Part shown: positions 8,763-17,405 of the stretch, piece by piece | How positions within the stretch are numbered: the first letter of the stretch is position 1 | Layout: the number at the start of each line of letters is the position of its first letter | Assembly: GCA_027492875.1 (NCBI GenBank) | Contig: JAPUDV010000057.1 | Coordinates: 13,766-77,765, forward strand | Length of the DNA: 64,000 nt | Origin: Candidatus Competibacteraceae bacterium | Lineage (GTDB): Bacteria; Pseudomonadota; Gammaproteobacteria; Competibacterales; Competibacteraceae | Direction: 5' to 3' | Notes under the pieces: model-generated | Seen by the model: the letters and a program-made list of their open reading frames with translations, nothing else | Databases searched by the model: none | What the model was told of the DNA's origin: nothing | Translations under genes and position numbers: made by a program

Positions 8763-10559
8763 TTAAGGCAACTGGCAGGTGCTGTCCCCGGCCGCCTTGC
8801 TGCAGGGAATACCACGCCCCAAATAAGCATGATCAGCCAGGTAAGCGTAGTTCTTGAGCGCATCGAAGCCGATGTTCAAGGCACGCTGCTTGATCATGAA
8901 CCCGATCGCCGGCAAACCGTTACCCGGCAATTGATTGAGGGCGGTTCCCGTACTGTAGCCGGACTTCGCAGCCAGCGGCTTGGCCAAATTCATATCCAAC
9001 CAGCCGAACTGCTGGGTAAAACCCGGTACGATCTGGCCACTCAGATCCAGCCCCAACCGAGACTCAAAGATGCGATCATTGGCGGAAAACCGAATGATGT
9101 TGGTCTCGAAGCACAGTGACAACGCATCGGTGCGCGGCACGGGCGATTCGATCACATTAATATCACTGAGCACCAGGGGCTTTTCGCTACGATCATAAGC
9201 GGTGGCGCCCACCTGATTGCAGGATTGGCCGTCGGTCACGCCCGAGAACGCTTCCTGGAACGGCGGAATCGGAACCTGCAACATGCGCTGCTGCCAGTCG
9301 GGGTTGAAACCGGCCGGGAACCGCCGCGCATTGTTGGCCGCCAGCGGACTCGGCCCCTTGTCCACGAAGAAGTTTTTGGTGGGGTGAGTGATCACCCACT
9401 CGGTGGTGACGCCCAGATTGGAGTTATAGCTCCATTCGTTAACCACCCGCGCCGCCCGCAGGACTTCGCTCACCGCCAGATAGCCGTATCCATACGGCCC
9501 GAGCTCCGTGGTCGTCCCCAAGCCCAAGTCGTCGTTGACGGTATACGAGGCGTTGGGATACGCATCGGCCAAGGTCGGCTCGAGGCTGTCAAATCCAGGC
9601 TGGTTGGATTGCGCCGCGATCAGGTTGGGACAGTCTTGATTAATCCCTGGATCCCAGTTCGGATTCCGGGCTCCCGAGATCGGGTTAAAGAACATATTAG
9701 TGGTGGACGGTTGGCCCACACCGGCCGGCGGATTGGCGAAGCAGGTTCTTGGCCCAACGACTTTGCCGAGTTCCGGATGGTAATGGCCGATCCGGACGAA
9801 GTTAGCCAGATGGGTCGCCGGGCCACCCGCCGAAATGCCCCGCTCGACATTGAGGAAGTTGTAATTGCCTTTCAGCGCGTTGATCGGCTCGCCGTACTTG
9901 CTGGCGGTCGCGACAATGTTGGCTTGCTGGAACTCGCTGACACAATCACCCGGATCTCCATCCTTGTATCCCTCAACGATGGCGACGATGTAGCCTTCAT
10001 AGCCACGGTCGTTCGTAGAGAGGCCACCGGCCAGATAGGAACCGGATCCGACGTAGGGCACCGGATAAAAGCCGTCGTTTTGAGCGGAGTGATCGCTATT
10101 GGTCGCCGAATAGCCAAAATTGCTGAACGAAAACTCGGTTTTATTCGGCACGGTGCAGGTGGTTTCACCGACCGACTTAACAAATTTAGCCGGAACGTCG
10201 CTGATGGGCGGAGTCCCGAAGATCGGCGGGACATAGTTATCGCCCTGCGTGACATACCCGGCAAACACGTCTTTCGGCGACAGCACGACCGTGAAGTCCA
10301 GGACTTCGCGAGAGTTGTAGCCCTCGAAGAAGCGGAGCTTGACGGCCACGCTCTTATCGCTGGTGTTGGTCAGGTTGAGCAGCGTCTGCCAGCAATCGCT
10401 GGTGCTGCAACGGGCGGTGTAGTACGGAAAGATGACCACATCGCCCACGCCCTGAGCCGAGATATTGACGGCGCCCGCGGACGGTGCAAACGCGCCCCCG
10501 ACGAGACCGCCCATCGCGGTCGCCAGCGTTAGCGCCATGGAGAGCTTGCTGCGTTTCAT
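8763..10559 (-). CDS. Large secreted protein, paralogue 1 (unknown family)
   Basis: 598 residues. The ATG at 10559 is chosen because AAGGAGA lies 5 nt upstream. The N-terminus MKRSKLSMALTLATAMGG is a signal peptide with predicted cleavage after SAGA. The mature part opens with GDVVIFPYYTARC and carries TNTSD, FEGYNSRE, DVFAGYV, YEGYIVAIVEGY, SLCFETNIIRF and, near the end, GLPAIGFMIKQRAL. At least eight cysteines are spread through it, so disulfides are likely. It aligns along its whole length with the next gene, a tandem duplicate. No catalytic motif, membrane anchor or sorting signal is visible. It is probably exported by Sec and abundant, judging by the strong ribosome site and terminator. 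I do not recognise the family; a structural extracellular or cell-surface role is inference. Confidence 0.82.
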   Translation of the reverse strand: MKRSKLSMALTLATAMGGLVGGAFAPSAGAVNISAQGVGDVVIFPYYTARCSTSDCWQTLLNLTNTSDKSVAVKLRFFEGYNSREVLDFTVVLSPKDVFAGYVTQGDNYVPPIFGTPPISDVPAKFVKSVGETTCTVPNKTEFSFSNFGYSATNSDHSAQNDGFYPVPYVGSGSYLAGGLSTNDRGYEGYIVAIVEGYKDGDPGDCVSEFQQANIVATASKYGEPINALKGNYNFLNVERGISAGGPATHLANFVRIGHYHPELGKVVGPRTCFANPPAGVGQPSTTNMFFNPISGARNPNWDPGINQDCPNLIAAQSNQPGFDSLEPTLADAYPNASYTVNDDLGLGTTTELGPYGYGYLAVSEVLRAARVVNEWSYNSNLGVTTEWVITHPTKNFFVDKGPSPLAANNARRFPAGFNPDWQQRMLQVPIPPFQEAFSGVTDGQSCNQVGATAYDRSEKPLVLSDINVIESPVPRTDALSLCFETNIIRFSANDRIFESRLGLDLSGQIVPGFTQQFGWLDMNLAKPLAAKSGYSTGTALNQLPGNGLPAIGFMIKQRALNIGFDALKNYAYLADHAYLGRGIPCSKAAGDSTCQLP

Positions 10560-10682
10560 GCCTTTCTCCTTACATTTCAAATTGTTAACCCCGAACAGGG
10601 CTGAAATCTATAGCTAAGGACCCTTAAACTGAGAGAGGGATCACTCCGTAGAGGCGATTAGGCCAATTCCCCGCTGCCGCCA

Positions 10683-10698
10683 GCGCCATCCTTGGCGC
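10683..10698. repeat. Short perfect inverted repeat between the paralogous secreted-protein genes
   Basis: GCGCCA-TCCT-TGGCGC, a 6-bp stem with a 4-nt loop and no adjoining T tract. It may pause or stabilise the mRNA between the paralogues; it is weak evidence for termination. Confidence 0.35.
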
Positions 10699-10762
10699 GA
10701 ACTGACTCCTCGACGCGGCAGGGAACCTCTCGTTCAAATGCCGCTACCCCCATATTTGCGCT

Positions 10763-12604
10763 TCAGGGCGCCGTCTGCAGACCCTCGTAGGGAACCTTGC
10801 GCGAATGATCAATCAGATAAGCGAAGTTCTTGAAGTAATCCCCCGACAAGGCGCGCTGTTTGATCATGAAGCCAATCGCTGGCAGACCCGAGCCTAGCAG
10901 TGGACCGGTGTTCTGCAAAAACCCGCCAGGTTTCACTGCCCCATACTGCGCGGCCGGCGATGTGGTCAAGTTCAGGTCCATCCAACCGGCGGGGACGGGA
11001 TCGCCCCCAAAGGCGCTGCCAACTCCCTTAGTTAGATCCAGGGTCAACTTCGAATCCAGGACGGGACGCCCGGCGGAGAACTGGATCACGTTGGTCTCGA
11101 AGCACAGCGACAGGTCATCGTTGCGCGGCAGCGGCGACTGGATGACGCTACCTTCGGTGAGAGTAGTACCTACTTCGTTACGATTGTAAACCACAGGCGT
11201 AACCTGATTGCAGGATTGACCTTCGGTGATGGTCGAGAACCCCTCGGCAAACGGCGGCAACGGAATAGGATAGAAGAACGGAGCCGGGAAACGCCGCTCG
11301 TTGAACGCCGCCATGGGACCCCAGTACTTCCAGCTATCCACATAGAAGTTCTTGGTCGGATGCGTCACCACCCATTCGGTACTTACACCCAGCGCGGGGT
11401 TGAAACTCCATTCATTGATCAGCTTAGCCGCCCGCAACACCTCGCCTACCGCCAGGAAGCCAAAGCCGTTGGGCCACACCCCTATCACTGGCAGGGAGGT
11501 GGGATCGATGAGGCCGATCGAACCAGGCCCGTTCGCATAGGAATCGTAGGAATCCGCCAAGCTCGGTTCGAGGTGATCATAACCGGGCTGGTCCGATTGC
11601 GCCGTAATCAGGTTGGGGCACCATGTGCTATTGGCTGTAGTGTTACCCAGCGCCGGCGCCCAAGCCAGGTTCCGCAAATCGTAAACCGGATCGAAGCGCA
11701 TATTGCCCGTAGCCTGCGCGGTGCTGGCAACGCAGCCGCCGCTCAAACCAGGTTGTGGAGCATCGTCATCCGGGCTGATCCGAATGAAGTTCGCCAAAGT
11801 CGTGGCCGAACCGCCCGCCGCGACGCCGCGCTTGACATTCAGGAGGTTGTAATTGCCCTTCAGCGCGTTGATCGGCTCGCCGAACTCGTTGGCGGTCAGG
11901 ACGATGTTCGCTTTGGTGAAGGATGACCGGACGGCGTCGCAATTCCCCCCAGGCACCGTCTCGCCATCATCGGCGCTACCCGTGACATGGGCGCTGACAA
12001 AGCTGGGGCTGTACAGACCTCGTGTTACCTGAGGCAAGGTAGCTGCGGGAGCGTGCCCCTCGACGATGGCGACGATATACCCTTCGTAGGCACGACCGTT
12101 CGAGGACATGACGCCGTCAACCGAGGCGTCGTGATCCCGGTTGGTCGACGAGTAGCCAAAATTGCTGAACGGCAAACCCGCCGTCTGCGAGATGTAGGGC
12201 ACGGTACAGGTGGTGTCGCCGTGCGCCTTGACGAAGCGCGCCGGAGTATCCTTGGCGGGATAATCAGCGCCCTTGTCGACGTAACCGGCAAACACGTCGT
12301 GCGGTGACATCACCACCGTGAAGTCCAGGGCGTCGCGGGAGTTGTAGCCCTCCAGGAACTTGAGCTTGACGACCAGGGTTTGATCGCTGGTATTGGTGAT
12401 ATTGATCAGCGTCTCCCAGCAATCCTCAACGATGCCCAGTTCGTTGGTGTGGCATCGGGCCGTGTAATACGGGAATATCAATACATCGCCCAAGTTCTGA
12501 GCCGCGATGCTGATAGCGCCCGCAGATGGTGTATACGCGGCCCCGACCAGACCGCCCATCGCGGTCGCCAGCGCCAGCGCCGTGGAAAGCTTGCTACGTT
12601 TCAT
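10763..12604 (-). CDS. Large secreted protein, paralogue 2 (unknown family)
   Basis: 613 residues from the ATG at 12604, which has AAGGAGAT just upstream; longer in-frame readings lack a ribosome site. The signal peptide MKRSKLSTALALATAMGG is nearly identical to that of paralogue 1. Shared landmarks are GDVLIFPYYTARC, TNTSDQ, LEGYNSRDALDF, DVFAGYV, YEGYIVAIVEG, LSLCFETNVIQFS and GLPAIGFMIKQRAL. Differences are indels, such as a longer loop around residues 165-190 and a cysteine-containing VEDCW segment. It follows the NTF2-like gene by 107 bp containing a perfect 14-bp palindrome. Probable role: an exported extracellular or surface structural protein; no enzyme motif is visible. Confidence 0.82.
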   Translation of the reverse strand: MKRSKLSTALALATAMGGLVGAAYTPSAGAISIAAQNLGDVLIFPYYTARCHTNELGIVEDCWETLINITNTSDQTLVVKLKFLEGYNSRDALDFTVVMSPHDVFAGYVDKGADYPAKDTPARFVKAHGDTTCTVPYISQTAGLPFSNFGYSSTNRDHDASVDGVMSSNGRAYEGYIVAIVEGHAPAATLPQVTRGLYSPSFVSAHVTGSADDGETVPGGNCDAVRSSFTKANIVLTANEFGEPINALKGNYNLLNVKRGVAAGGSATTLANFIRISPDDDAPQPGLSGGCVASTAQATGNMRFDPVYDLRNLAWAPALGNTTANSTWCPNLITAQSDQPGYDHLEPSLADSYDSYANGPGSIGLIDPTSLPVIGVWPNGFGFLAVGEVLRAAKLINEWSFNPALGVSTEWVVTHPTKNFYVDSWKYWGPMAAFNERRFPAPFFYPIPLPPFAEGFSTITEGQSCNQVTPVVYNRNEVGTTLTEGSVIQSPLPRNDDLSLCFETNVIQFSAGRPVLDSKLTLDLTKGVGSAFGGDPVPAGWMDLNLTTSPAAQYGAVKPGGFLQNTGPLLGSGLPAIGFMIKQRALSGDYFKNFAYLIDHSRKVPYEGLQTAP

Positions 12605-12676
12605 GCCTATCTCCTTAAGTGAGTAACCCCTGCAACGGGTTAGGTAGTAGTCAAGGACGCAAACCAGAGATGTAAA

Positions 12677-12690
12677 GTGGCGATCGCCAC
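12677..12690. promoter_or_regulatory. Perfect 14-bp palindrome GTGGCGATCGCCAC
   Basis: The palindrome, with core GGCGATCGCC, sits in the 107-bp gap between the NTF2-like gene and secreted-protein paralogue 2. It could be an operator for a dimeric regulator or an mRNA hairpin that protects the downstream message. The core also resembles the HIP1 repeat of cyanobacteria, which may be coincidence. Confidence 0.45.
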
Positions 12691-12711
12691 ACCGAAAAGT
12701 ATGGAAACGCA

Positions 12712-13170
12712 TCAATTTTGTTGATGCCACCATTGGCCGTCTTTACGCAACCAAATTTCCCTAACTGTCTGTTTCATATCGAAAGCTTGTTCTTCCTTCC
12801 CCGGATCAGCATAACGATACGCAACTTCCAGCTGGATTCTCGCCACATCGGGGTCATCATAGTCAATTTGCTTTACAGTTACCATACGCCACTCGATCTG
12901 GCCGCCGTTTTGAGACCGGAGCTGACTTGGCGTATAGATCGCCCGATAGGCAGGGGTTTCAAACTGATAGATCGCATCGAAATTGCGGTCGATGAGCGCC
13001 TGCCAGCGCGCTAGAACCCGTTCCTTCAGCAGAGCTTCGTCGGCGGTGGGCACCACGACTTTCGGCGGTGGGACTTGAGCGGACGCGGCGGGCACGGGCA
13101 TCTGGTCGGCCGCCCAGACACCGTACCCAGCCAAGGCCAGCACCACCCCCAAAATCACCCTGTGCGTCAT
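12712..13170 (-). CDS. Small secreted NTF2-like domain protein
   Basis: 152 residues. The ATG at 13170 is preferred over one two codons earlier because AGGGGGAG lies 8 nt before it. The signal peptide (MTHRVILGVVLALAGYGVWA) is followed by a Pro-rich spacer and a compact domain: LLKERVLARWQALIDRNFD, then a YTPSQLRS segment, ending VREIWLRKDGQWWHQQN. The same pattern, with a WYHQ end and a TPDQYRQ segment, forms the C-terminus of the tripartite protein at 43,467-45,863. That places it in the SnoaL/NTF2-like fold class (inference). Being first in line before two secreted-protein genes, it may be a periplasmic partner or escort. No catalytic residues are evident. Confidence 0.8.
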   Translation of the reverse strand: MTHRVILGVVLALAGYGVWAADQMPVPAASAQVPPPKVVVPTADEALLKERVLARWQALIDRNFDAIYQFETPAYRAIYTPSQLRSQNGGQIEWRMVTVKQIDYDDPDVARIQLEVAYRYADPGKEEQAFDMKQTVREIWLRKDGQWWHQQN

Positions 13171-13178
13171 AGCCATCG

Positions 13179-13186
13179 CTCCCCCT
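13179..13186 (-). promoter_or_regulatory. Ribosome binding site deciding the start at 13170
   Basis: AGGGGGAG on the minus strand is 8 nt from ATG 13170 but only 2 nt from ATG 13176, so the inner ATG is the likely start. Confidence 0.6.
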
Positions 13187-13242
13187 GATTTGGCTTTTCG
13201 AAACTCTATTACCCGTCAGGGCATTAAGTGCTTTGTTGTATT

Positions 13243-13258
13243 GTTGCACTAGAGCAAC
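13243..13258. promoter_or_regulatory. Inverted repeat in the leader of the NTF2-like gene
   Basis: GTTGC-ACTAGA-GCAAC lies between the predicted promoter and the gene, within a run of TTGTTG and GTTGC words. It could be an operator or a leader hairpin. Confidence 0.35.
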
Positions 13259-13281
13259 CAAAAGTTGCTTTATTGCTGCCA

Positions 13282-13310
13282 ATCCTAACAAGCAACCAGC
13301 CGGGTGTCAA
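13282..13310 (-). promoter_or_regulatory. Sigma-70-type promoter for the NTF2-like/secreted-protein genes
   Basis: Minus strand: a perfect TTGACA (-35, 13305-13310), 17-bp spacer, then TAGGAT (-10, 13282-13287). It lies about 110 bp upstream of the NTF2-like gene. A second, weaker candidate (TTGTGT, 16 bp, TATACT) is at 13401-13428. The 13,171-13,471 interval holds these signals and no gene. Confidence 0.55.
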
Positions 13311-13471
13311 CGACTTCGGGAATTTTGTTGTAAATCAGCCCCGTTTTGTATCAGTCTGATATTTTTTAAGTCGCTTTCCATGATTAGTTAATTGATTTTT
13401 AGTATAATTTATATTATCTAAAACACAACAGCCGATTCACTTTATCCTCCGGGCATAAGGATGCGAACCGG

Positions 13472-16400
13472 CTACATCCCCCCTGCCAAGGCTGCTTCGA
13501 CAAACCTCTCAAACTCCCGAATGGCTTGCCGATCCTCGAACAGTTCCCCGCTGGCCTCGCGCAGCCGGCGGCCGAACTCGATCCGGTAGTCCGGCTCGGT
13601 GGCAAACCGCAACGCCCGTTCGATGTAGTCCTCGGGGTCGGCGGCGATGCCGTCATCCAAGCCCATCTGCCGATAGGCGGCGCAGGTCAAGCGTCCCCGG
13701 CCAAAATCTCCCGGCAGGGTCACCACGGGTTTACCCACCGAGAATACTTCGTAGGCCGTAACGCCACCGCCAAAATGCACGGTATCCAGCATGACATCCG
13801 CCAAGGAAAGCAGATTTAAATACTCCTGGTGCGGCAACCGGGCTAGAAAGCGTACCCGGTCGATCACTTCGGGCAGATTGGCTTGCATGCGCTGGCGCAG
13901 TTGTGCCGTTACCAGCGGTTGAGCATCCTCGATCAGCACCACTAACCCGCGCGGGTCTCGCCGCAGGATGCCGTCCATCAAACCATCAAAGTCAGGATGT
14001 AGTTTGCGTGGGTTTTGTACGCACAAATAGATATGCTGGTCAGCGGTCAGGCCGAAGCGCTCCCGTCCCACCGTCGCTCCCGGTGGCTCAGGACGGTAAA
14101 AACAGGTTGGCAACCGCTGAAACCGCACTAAACGCTCGCTGTAATACGCTTCACCATCTGCGGGCTCCAGATGCTGGGAGGACAGATAGTAATCGATTTG
14201 TGGGATGCCACTGGTCACCGGCCAACCCCAACCGGTGCATTGAACCGGCGCCAAGCGGAAAAACGGCAGGAAGTAGTTGACGCTATCTGTACCCACCTCC
14301 CAATAATATAGAATGTCGAAACGGGTTTGGCGGATCGTTTCCAGGCTCCGATCAAACCGCACGGGCAGCGGCAAATAGCGGATATTGGGGTTGGCGATGG
14401 CCGCTCGTAAGACCTGCTCCCCACCCTGCAGGCTGCACATCACGATCAACTCGAAGCGCCGGGCGGGCAAACCGTTCAAGATGCCGCGCATGCATTTGGC
14501 AAATATCCCCTCGTGCCCCCGCGTCACCACAAAGCCCACGCGCGGTTTTCCACCAGCCAGCGGCAGGGCGGTCACCTCCGGTAGCAGGGGATGAAACAAC
14601 GCGGCCCACGCCTCCTTCAACGGTCGGTCGTCACGACCCTGATAAGCCAGATATAAGGGAGGTTCAAAGCCACTGGCGTGCAACTGCCGCAGATCCAGCC
14701 GCAGGCCAGGCTGGGCGCGCAGTTGTTTCAACCGGACCATCAGGCCGGCTCGATACCTATCGATTTCCGGGTTGCCGGCGGGGATCGCCGGACACAGGCT
14801 ATCGGTCCGCAGGCGCAGCAGAGGGTCGTCCGGTTCTCGCGCCAAAATAGCCTGATAGCAGGCTCGCGCGTCTTCGTTCAAACCCTGCCGTTCGAGCACT
14901 GTCCCCAGATTGCGCCGCGCCTCCACCAGATCAGGCTTGTAGCGCAGGGCCTGACGGAACGCTTCAGCGGCCTCGTCCAACCGGTTCTCCGCATCCCGCG
15001 CCTGCCCGAGATTGTTGTGCGCCTCGGGAAAATTCGGTCGTAATTGCAGCGCCCGTTGGTAACAGCCGGCGGCTCCGGCATAATTTCCCTGCTCCAGTAG
15101 AGTGTTGCCCAAACTGTAGTGGGCAAACGCATGATCCGGCTTGAGTTGCAGCGCCCGCTGATAACACGCGAACGCCTCGTCCAGCCGGCCTTGCTCCCTT
15201 AGCGCATTGGCCAGGCTGACATGGGTTTCCGCCAGTTGCGGGGCCAGCCGCAGGGCCTGCCGGTAACTGTGCTCGGCCGCTACCGGGTCGCCCTGCCGGA
15301 ACAGGGCGCCTCCCAGGTTGTGATGGTAGGTCGGCTGCTTGTCGTTCAATTCGATAGCCCGGCGGATGGCCTGCACCGCACCGGCCTGATCGCCCCGCCG
15401 GTCGCGGATTACACCCAGCAGATGGTGGACATCCGGGTGCCGGGGGAGATGCGTCAAAAGCATCTGGCAAATCTCCAGTGCGGTCTCGAAATAGCCCAGA
15501 TGCGAAGCTCGGGAAGCACCCTCGAATAGTTGAGGAATGAACAGCGGAACACAGTTTTTTTTAAAATAAGGCAAGAGATTTTTTTGATAGTCTTCCATGC
15601 GTTTTTTATCTTTATCAGAATCGAGGCTTCTCGTTTGGCTTTCATGGTGATAGGCAACGGCGTGACCGATTTGATAATTTTTTCTACCCAACCGCAACAT
15701 CTCCAGATTTAACTCAACATCTTCAAAGTATTCATTATATTTTTCATTAAAATAGAATTTTTCGAATATGGATCGCTCTATCATCAAAAAGACTGACAAA
15801 TTGGCGACAACTTCTATTGTATCACTATCATATTTATAGTAACTAAACTTATTTCGATGCAAAATACTAAAAACTTTATCTGTGCCAAATAAAAATTCTA
15901 TACCATTATGCTGAATTGAGCCATCTTCATAATGCAATCGAATTCCTAACGTCCCTATATTATTTTTTTTATTTTTAAACAAGTATAAACACCGATCAAT
16001 AGCGTCGTTCAATAATTCGATATTGCTGCTACAAAAAATAATATGGCTGCTATTTTTTGAAAGATATTGTTTTACAATATCGTTGTTAAGCTGTGAAAAA
16101 TTATAACTGCTATATTTTTCGATAATTTTTATCTTAGCCAGATTAGATCTTTTATCTATTTTTTTTATCCAATTCGTCAATTTATCTTTATTATCGATTG
16201 TAAGACCAGCCCCGAAAACAATAATTTCATACCGCGCAATACGGGTGCGGCTAATAATTGACTGAATACAATTTATTACCGATTCACCTTGATCTTTTAT
16301 AGTCACAATAATCGAAATGAGAAAATTATCTGGGTTAAATTTTTTTATAGCCAGCTTATCAAATTCAATTTTTTCCGGCTTAACACTACAGGGAAGCGAA

Positions 16401-17056
16401 CTGCTAAAAATTTTTGAAAAAATTAACCGGTTCTTTTCCCATTCCTGGTCGAAAGATCCGCCTGATTTATGCGTCAAATCAACATCGAAAGTAACACCTA
16501 CCTTAACTCCAGCCAAGTGATTTGCCAAAGTGAACGATATATCATAATAGTGAAAACCCTGAAATTTTTCATCAAAATTCTCACGAATTCTATTTCTATC
16601 GACCGCAATAAAAACCCCATCCAGACAAACAACTTGAATAGGACGATCATACTTATTTGACATAGTAGTATCAAATATTTTGCCATTAATCTCATGTTTA
16701 AGCATTCCCACCGATCTATATTCTATAGAAAACCACTTTTCAGCAATATCGTCAGCATTTTTCATTAAATCGGTTGTGCCAGCAACTCCCAATATCCCAT
16801 AATCAGTATCCTTAAATTGTTTTAAAAGAGACTTTCCCCAGTTTTTATTATTAAAGATAATATCATCATGAATAAAGACAATTATATCATACTTCGCTTC
16901 TTTCAAGCCTCTATTGTATAACTCCGTTAATGAGTATTTTCTATTATTTAGATAAGGTATTATTTCGGCATTTTGCACACCGACCGTTTTCTGAATATGA
17001 TCAATGAACCCAGATCTAATTTCTCTAGCGCTAAAAACAATTGATAGCGACATCAT
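13472..17056 (-). CDS. Chimeric GT2-GT2-TPR-GT41 (OGT/SPINDLY-like) glycosyltransferase
   Basis: About 1194 residues from an ATGATG pair behind GAAGAG. Domain 1 (about 1-235), with IVFIHDDIIF and QVVCLDGVFIAVDR, resembles the StrF-type GT2 family. Domain 2 (about 245-505) is GT2-like, with LISIIVTIKDQG and NEYFEDVELN. TPR repeats follow (about 515-745), seen as recurring AxxxYxxALxLxP patterns. A GT41-like C-terminus (about 835-1190) holds RGHEGIFAKC, CVQNPRKLHPDF (the conserved Lys of OGT) and DTVHFGGGVTAYEV. GT41 enzymes usually transfer GlcNAc or glucose to Ser/Thr/Asn of proteins. The N-terminal half is AT-rich and the TPR-GT41 half GC-rich, with a sharp change near 15,560. It lies directly upstream of the NTF2-like/secreted-protein genes. 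Substrate unknown. Confidence 0.88.
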   Translation of the reverse strand: MMSLSIVFSAREIRSGFIDHIQKTVGVQNAEIIPYLNNRKYSLTELYNRGLKEAKYDIIVFIHDDIIFNNKNWGKSLLKQFKDTDYGILGVAGTTDLMKNADDIAEKWFSIEYRSVGMLKHEINGKIFDTTMSNKYDRPIQVVCLDGVFIAVDRNRIRENFDEKFQGFHYYDISFTLANHLAGVKVGVTFDVDLTHKSGGSFDQEWEKNRLIFSKIFSSSLPCSVKPEKIEFDKLAIKKFNPDNFLISIIVTIKDQGESVINCIQSIISRTRIARYEIIVFGAGLTIDNKDKLTNWIKKIDKRSNLAKIKIIEKYSSYNFSQLNNDIVKQYLSKNSSHIIFCSSNIELLNDAIDRCLYLFKNKKNNIGTLGIRLHYEDGSIQHNGIEFLFGTDKVFSILHRNKFSYYKYDSDTIEVVANLSVFLMIERSIFEKFYFNEKYNEYFEDVELNLEMLRLGRKNYQIGHAVAYHHESQTRSLDSDKDKKRMEDYQKNLLPYFKKNCVPLFIPQLFEGASRASHLGYFETALEICQMLLTHLPRHPDVHHLLGVIRDRRGDQAGAVQAIRRAIELNDKQPTYHHNLGGALFRQGDPVAAEHSYRQALRLAPQLAETHVSLANALREQGRLDEAFACYQRALQLKPDHAFAHYSLGNTLLEQGNYAGAAGCYQRALQLRPNFPEAHNNLGQARDAENRLDEAAEAFRQALRYKPDLVEARRNLGTVLERQGLNEDARACYQAILAREPDDPLLRLRTDSLCPAIPAGNPEIDRYRAGLMVRLKQLRAQPGLRLDLRQLHASGFEPPLYLAYQGRDDRPLKEAWAALFHPLLPEVTALPLAGGKPRVGFVVTRGHEGIFAKCMRGILNGLPARRFELIVMCSLQGGEQVLRAAIANPNIRYLPLPVRFDRSLETIRQTRFDILYYWEVGTDSVNYFLPFFRLAPVQCTGWGWPVTSGIPQIDYYLSSQHLEPADGEAYYSERLVRFQRLPTCFYRPEPPGATVGRERFGLTADQHIYLCVQNPRKLHPDFDGLMDGILRRDPRGLVVLIEDAQPLVTAQLRQRMQANLPEVIDRVRFLARLPHQEYLNLLSLADVMLDTVHFGGGVTAYEVFSVGKPVVTLPGDFGRGRLTCAAYRQMGLDDGIAADPEDYIERALRFATEPDYRIEFGRRLREASGELFEDRQAIREFERFVEAALAGGM

Positions 17057-17405
17057 CGGCTCTTCAATGCTTCTTGTGGATTTCAGGCAGGCTTGGGAGC
17101 TTTTTACAGAAATCAAGATTATCGCCAGCTAAAATCTAGTGAGCTGAAGATCGGCGGACTGCAATCGCCGACCGCAAGATAAAGCGACTGAAAGCTGGTG
17201 GTTTATGCCAAGGACCGAGCACCCTTCGGGCGAACTAGAGCCGCCCCAGAAAAATCAAGCAACAATATATTGATTCAATTATAAAAATCTTGTCTTACCG
17301 ACAAAAAGGATTATCAAGCTTTGCAGTGCCAAGCAGGAGTGTTGTACACTTAAATTAAAGACATGCTTTCCGATAAACTCAATTCTATAATTAACTGAGA
17401 CACTC
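17057..17405. other. Divergent intergenic region, 349 bp
   Basis: It separates the GT2-TPR-GT41 gene (-) from the methyltransferase gene (+) and should hold promoters for both. A GC-richer island (about 17,130-17,250) contains the hairpin TCGGCG...CGCCGA (about 17,151-17,172). It reads in two frames like a decayed protein end (ELKIGGLQS, then IADRKIKRLKAGG). No intact gene or RNA was recognised. Confidence 0.4.

Noticed and set aside
9225-10532. A 435-codon plus-strand open frame opposite secreted-protein paralogue 1
   Set aside because: The minus-strand reading has a signal peptide, a ribosome site, a terminator and a paralogue; the plus frame has none of these.
7632-13170. S-layer or autotransporter assignment for the secreted proteins
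   Set aside because: No SLH, PEP-CTERM, beta-barrel or autotransporter features are visible, so only 'secreted, unknown family' is supported.
17130-17250. Possible tRNA or structured RNA from the TCGGCG/CGCCGA hairpin
   Set aside because: No cloverleaf or known riboswitch core could be drawn; only one short hairpin is evident.
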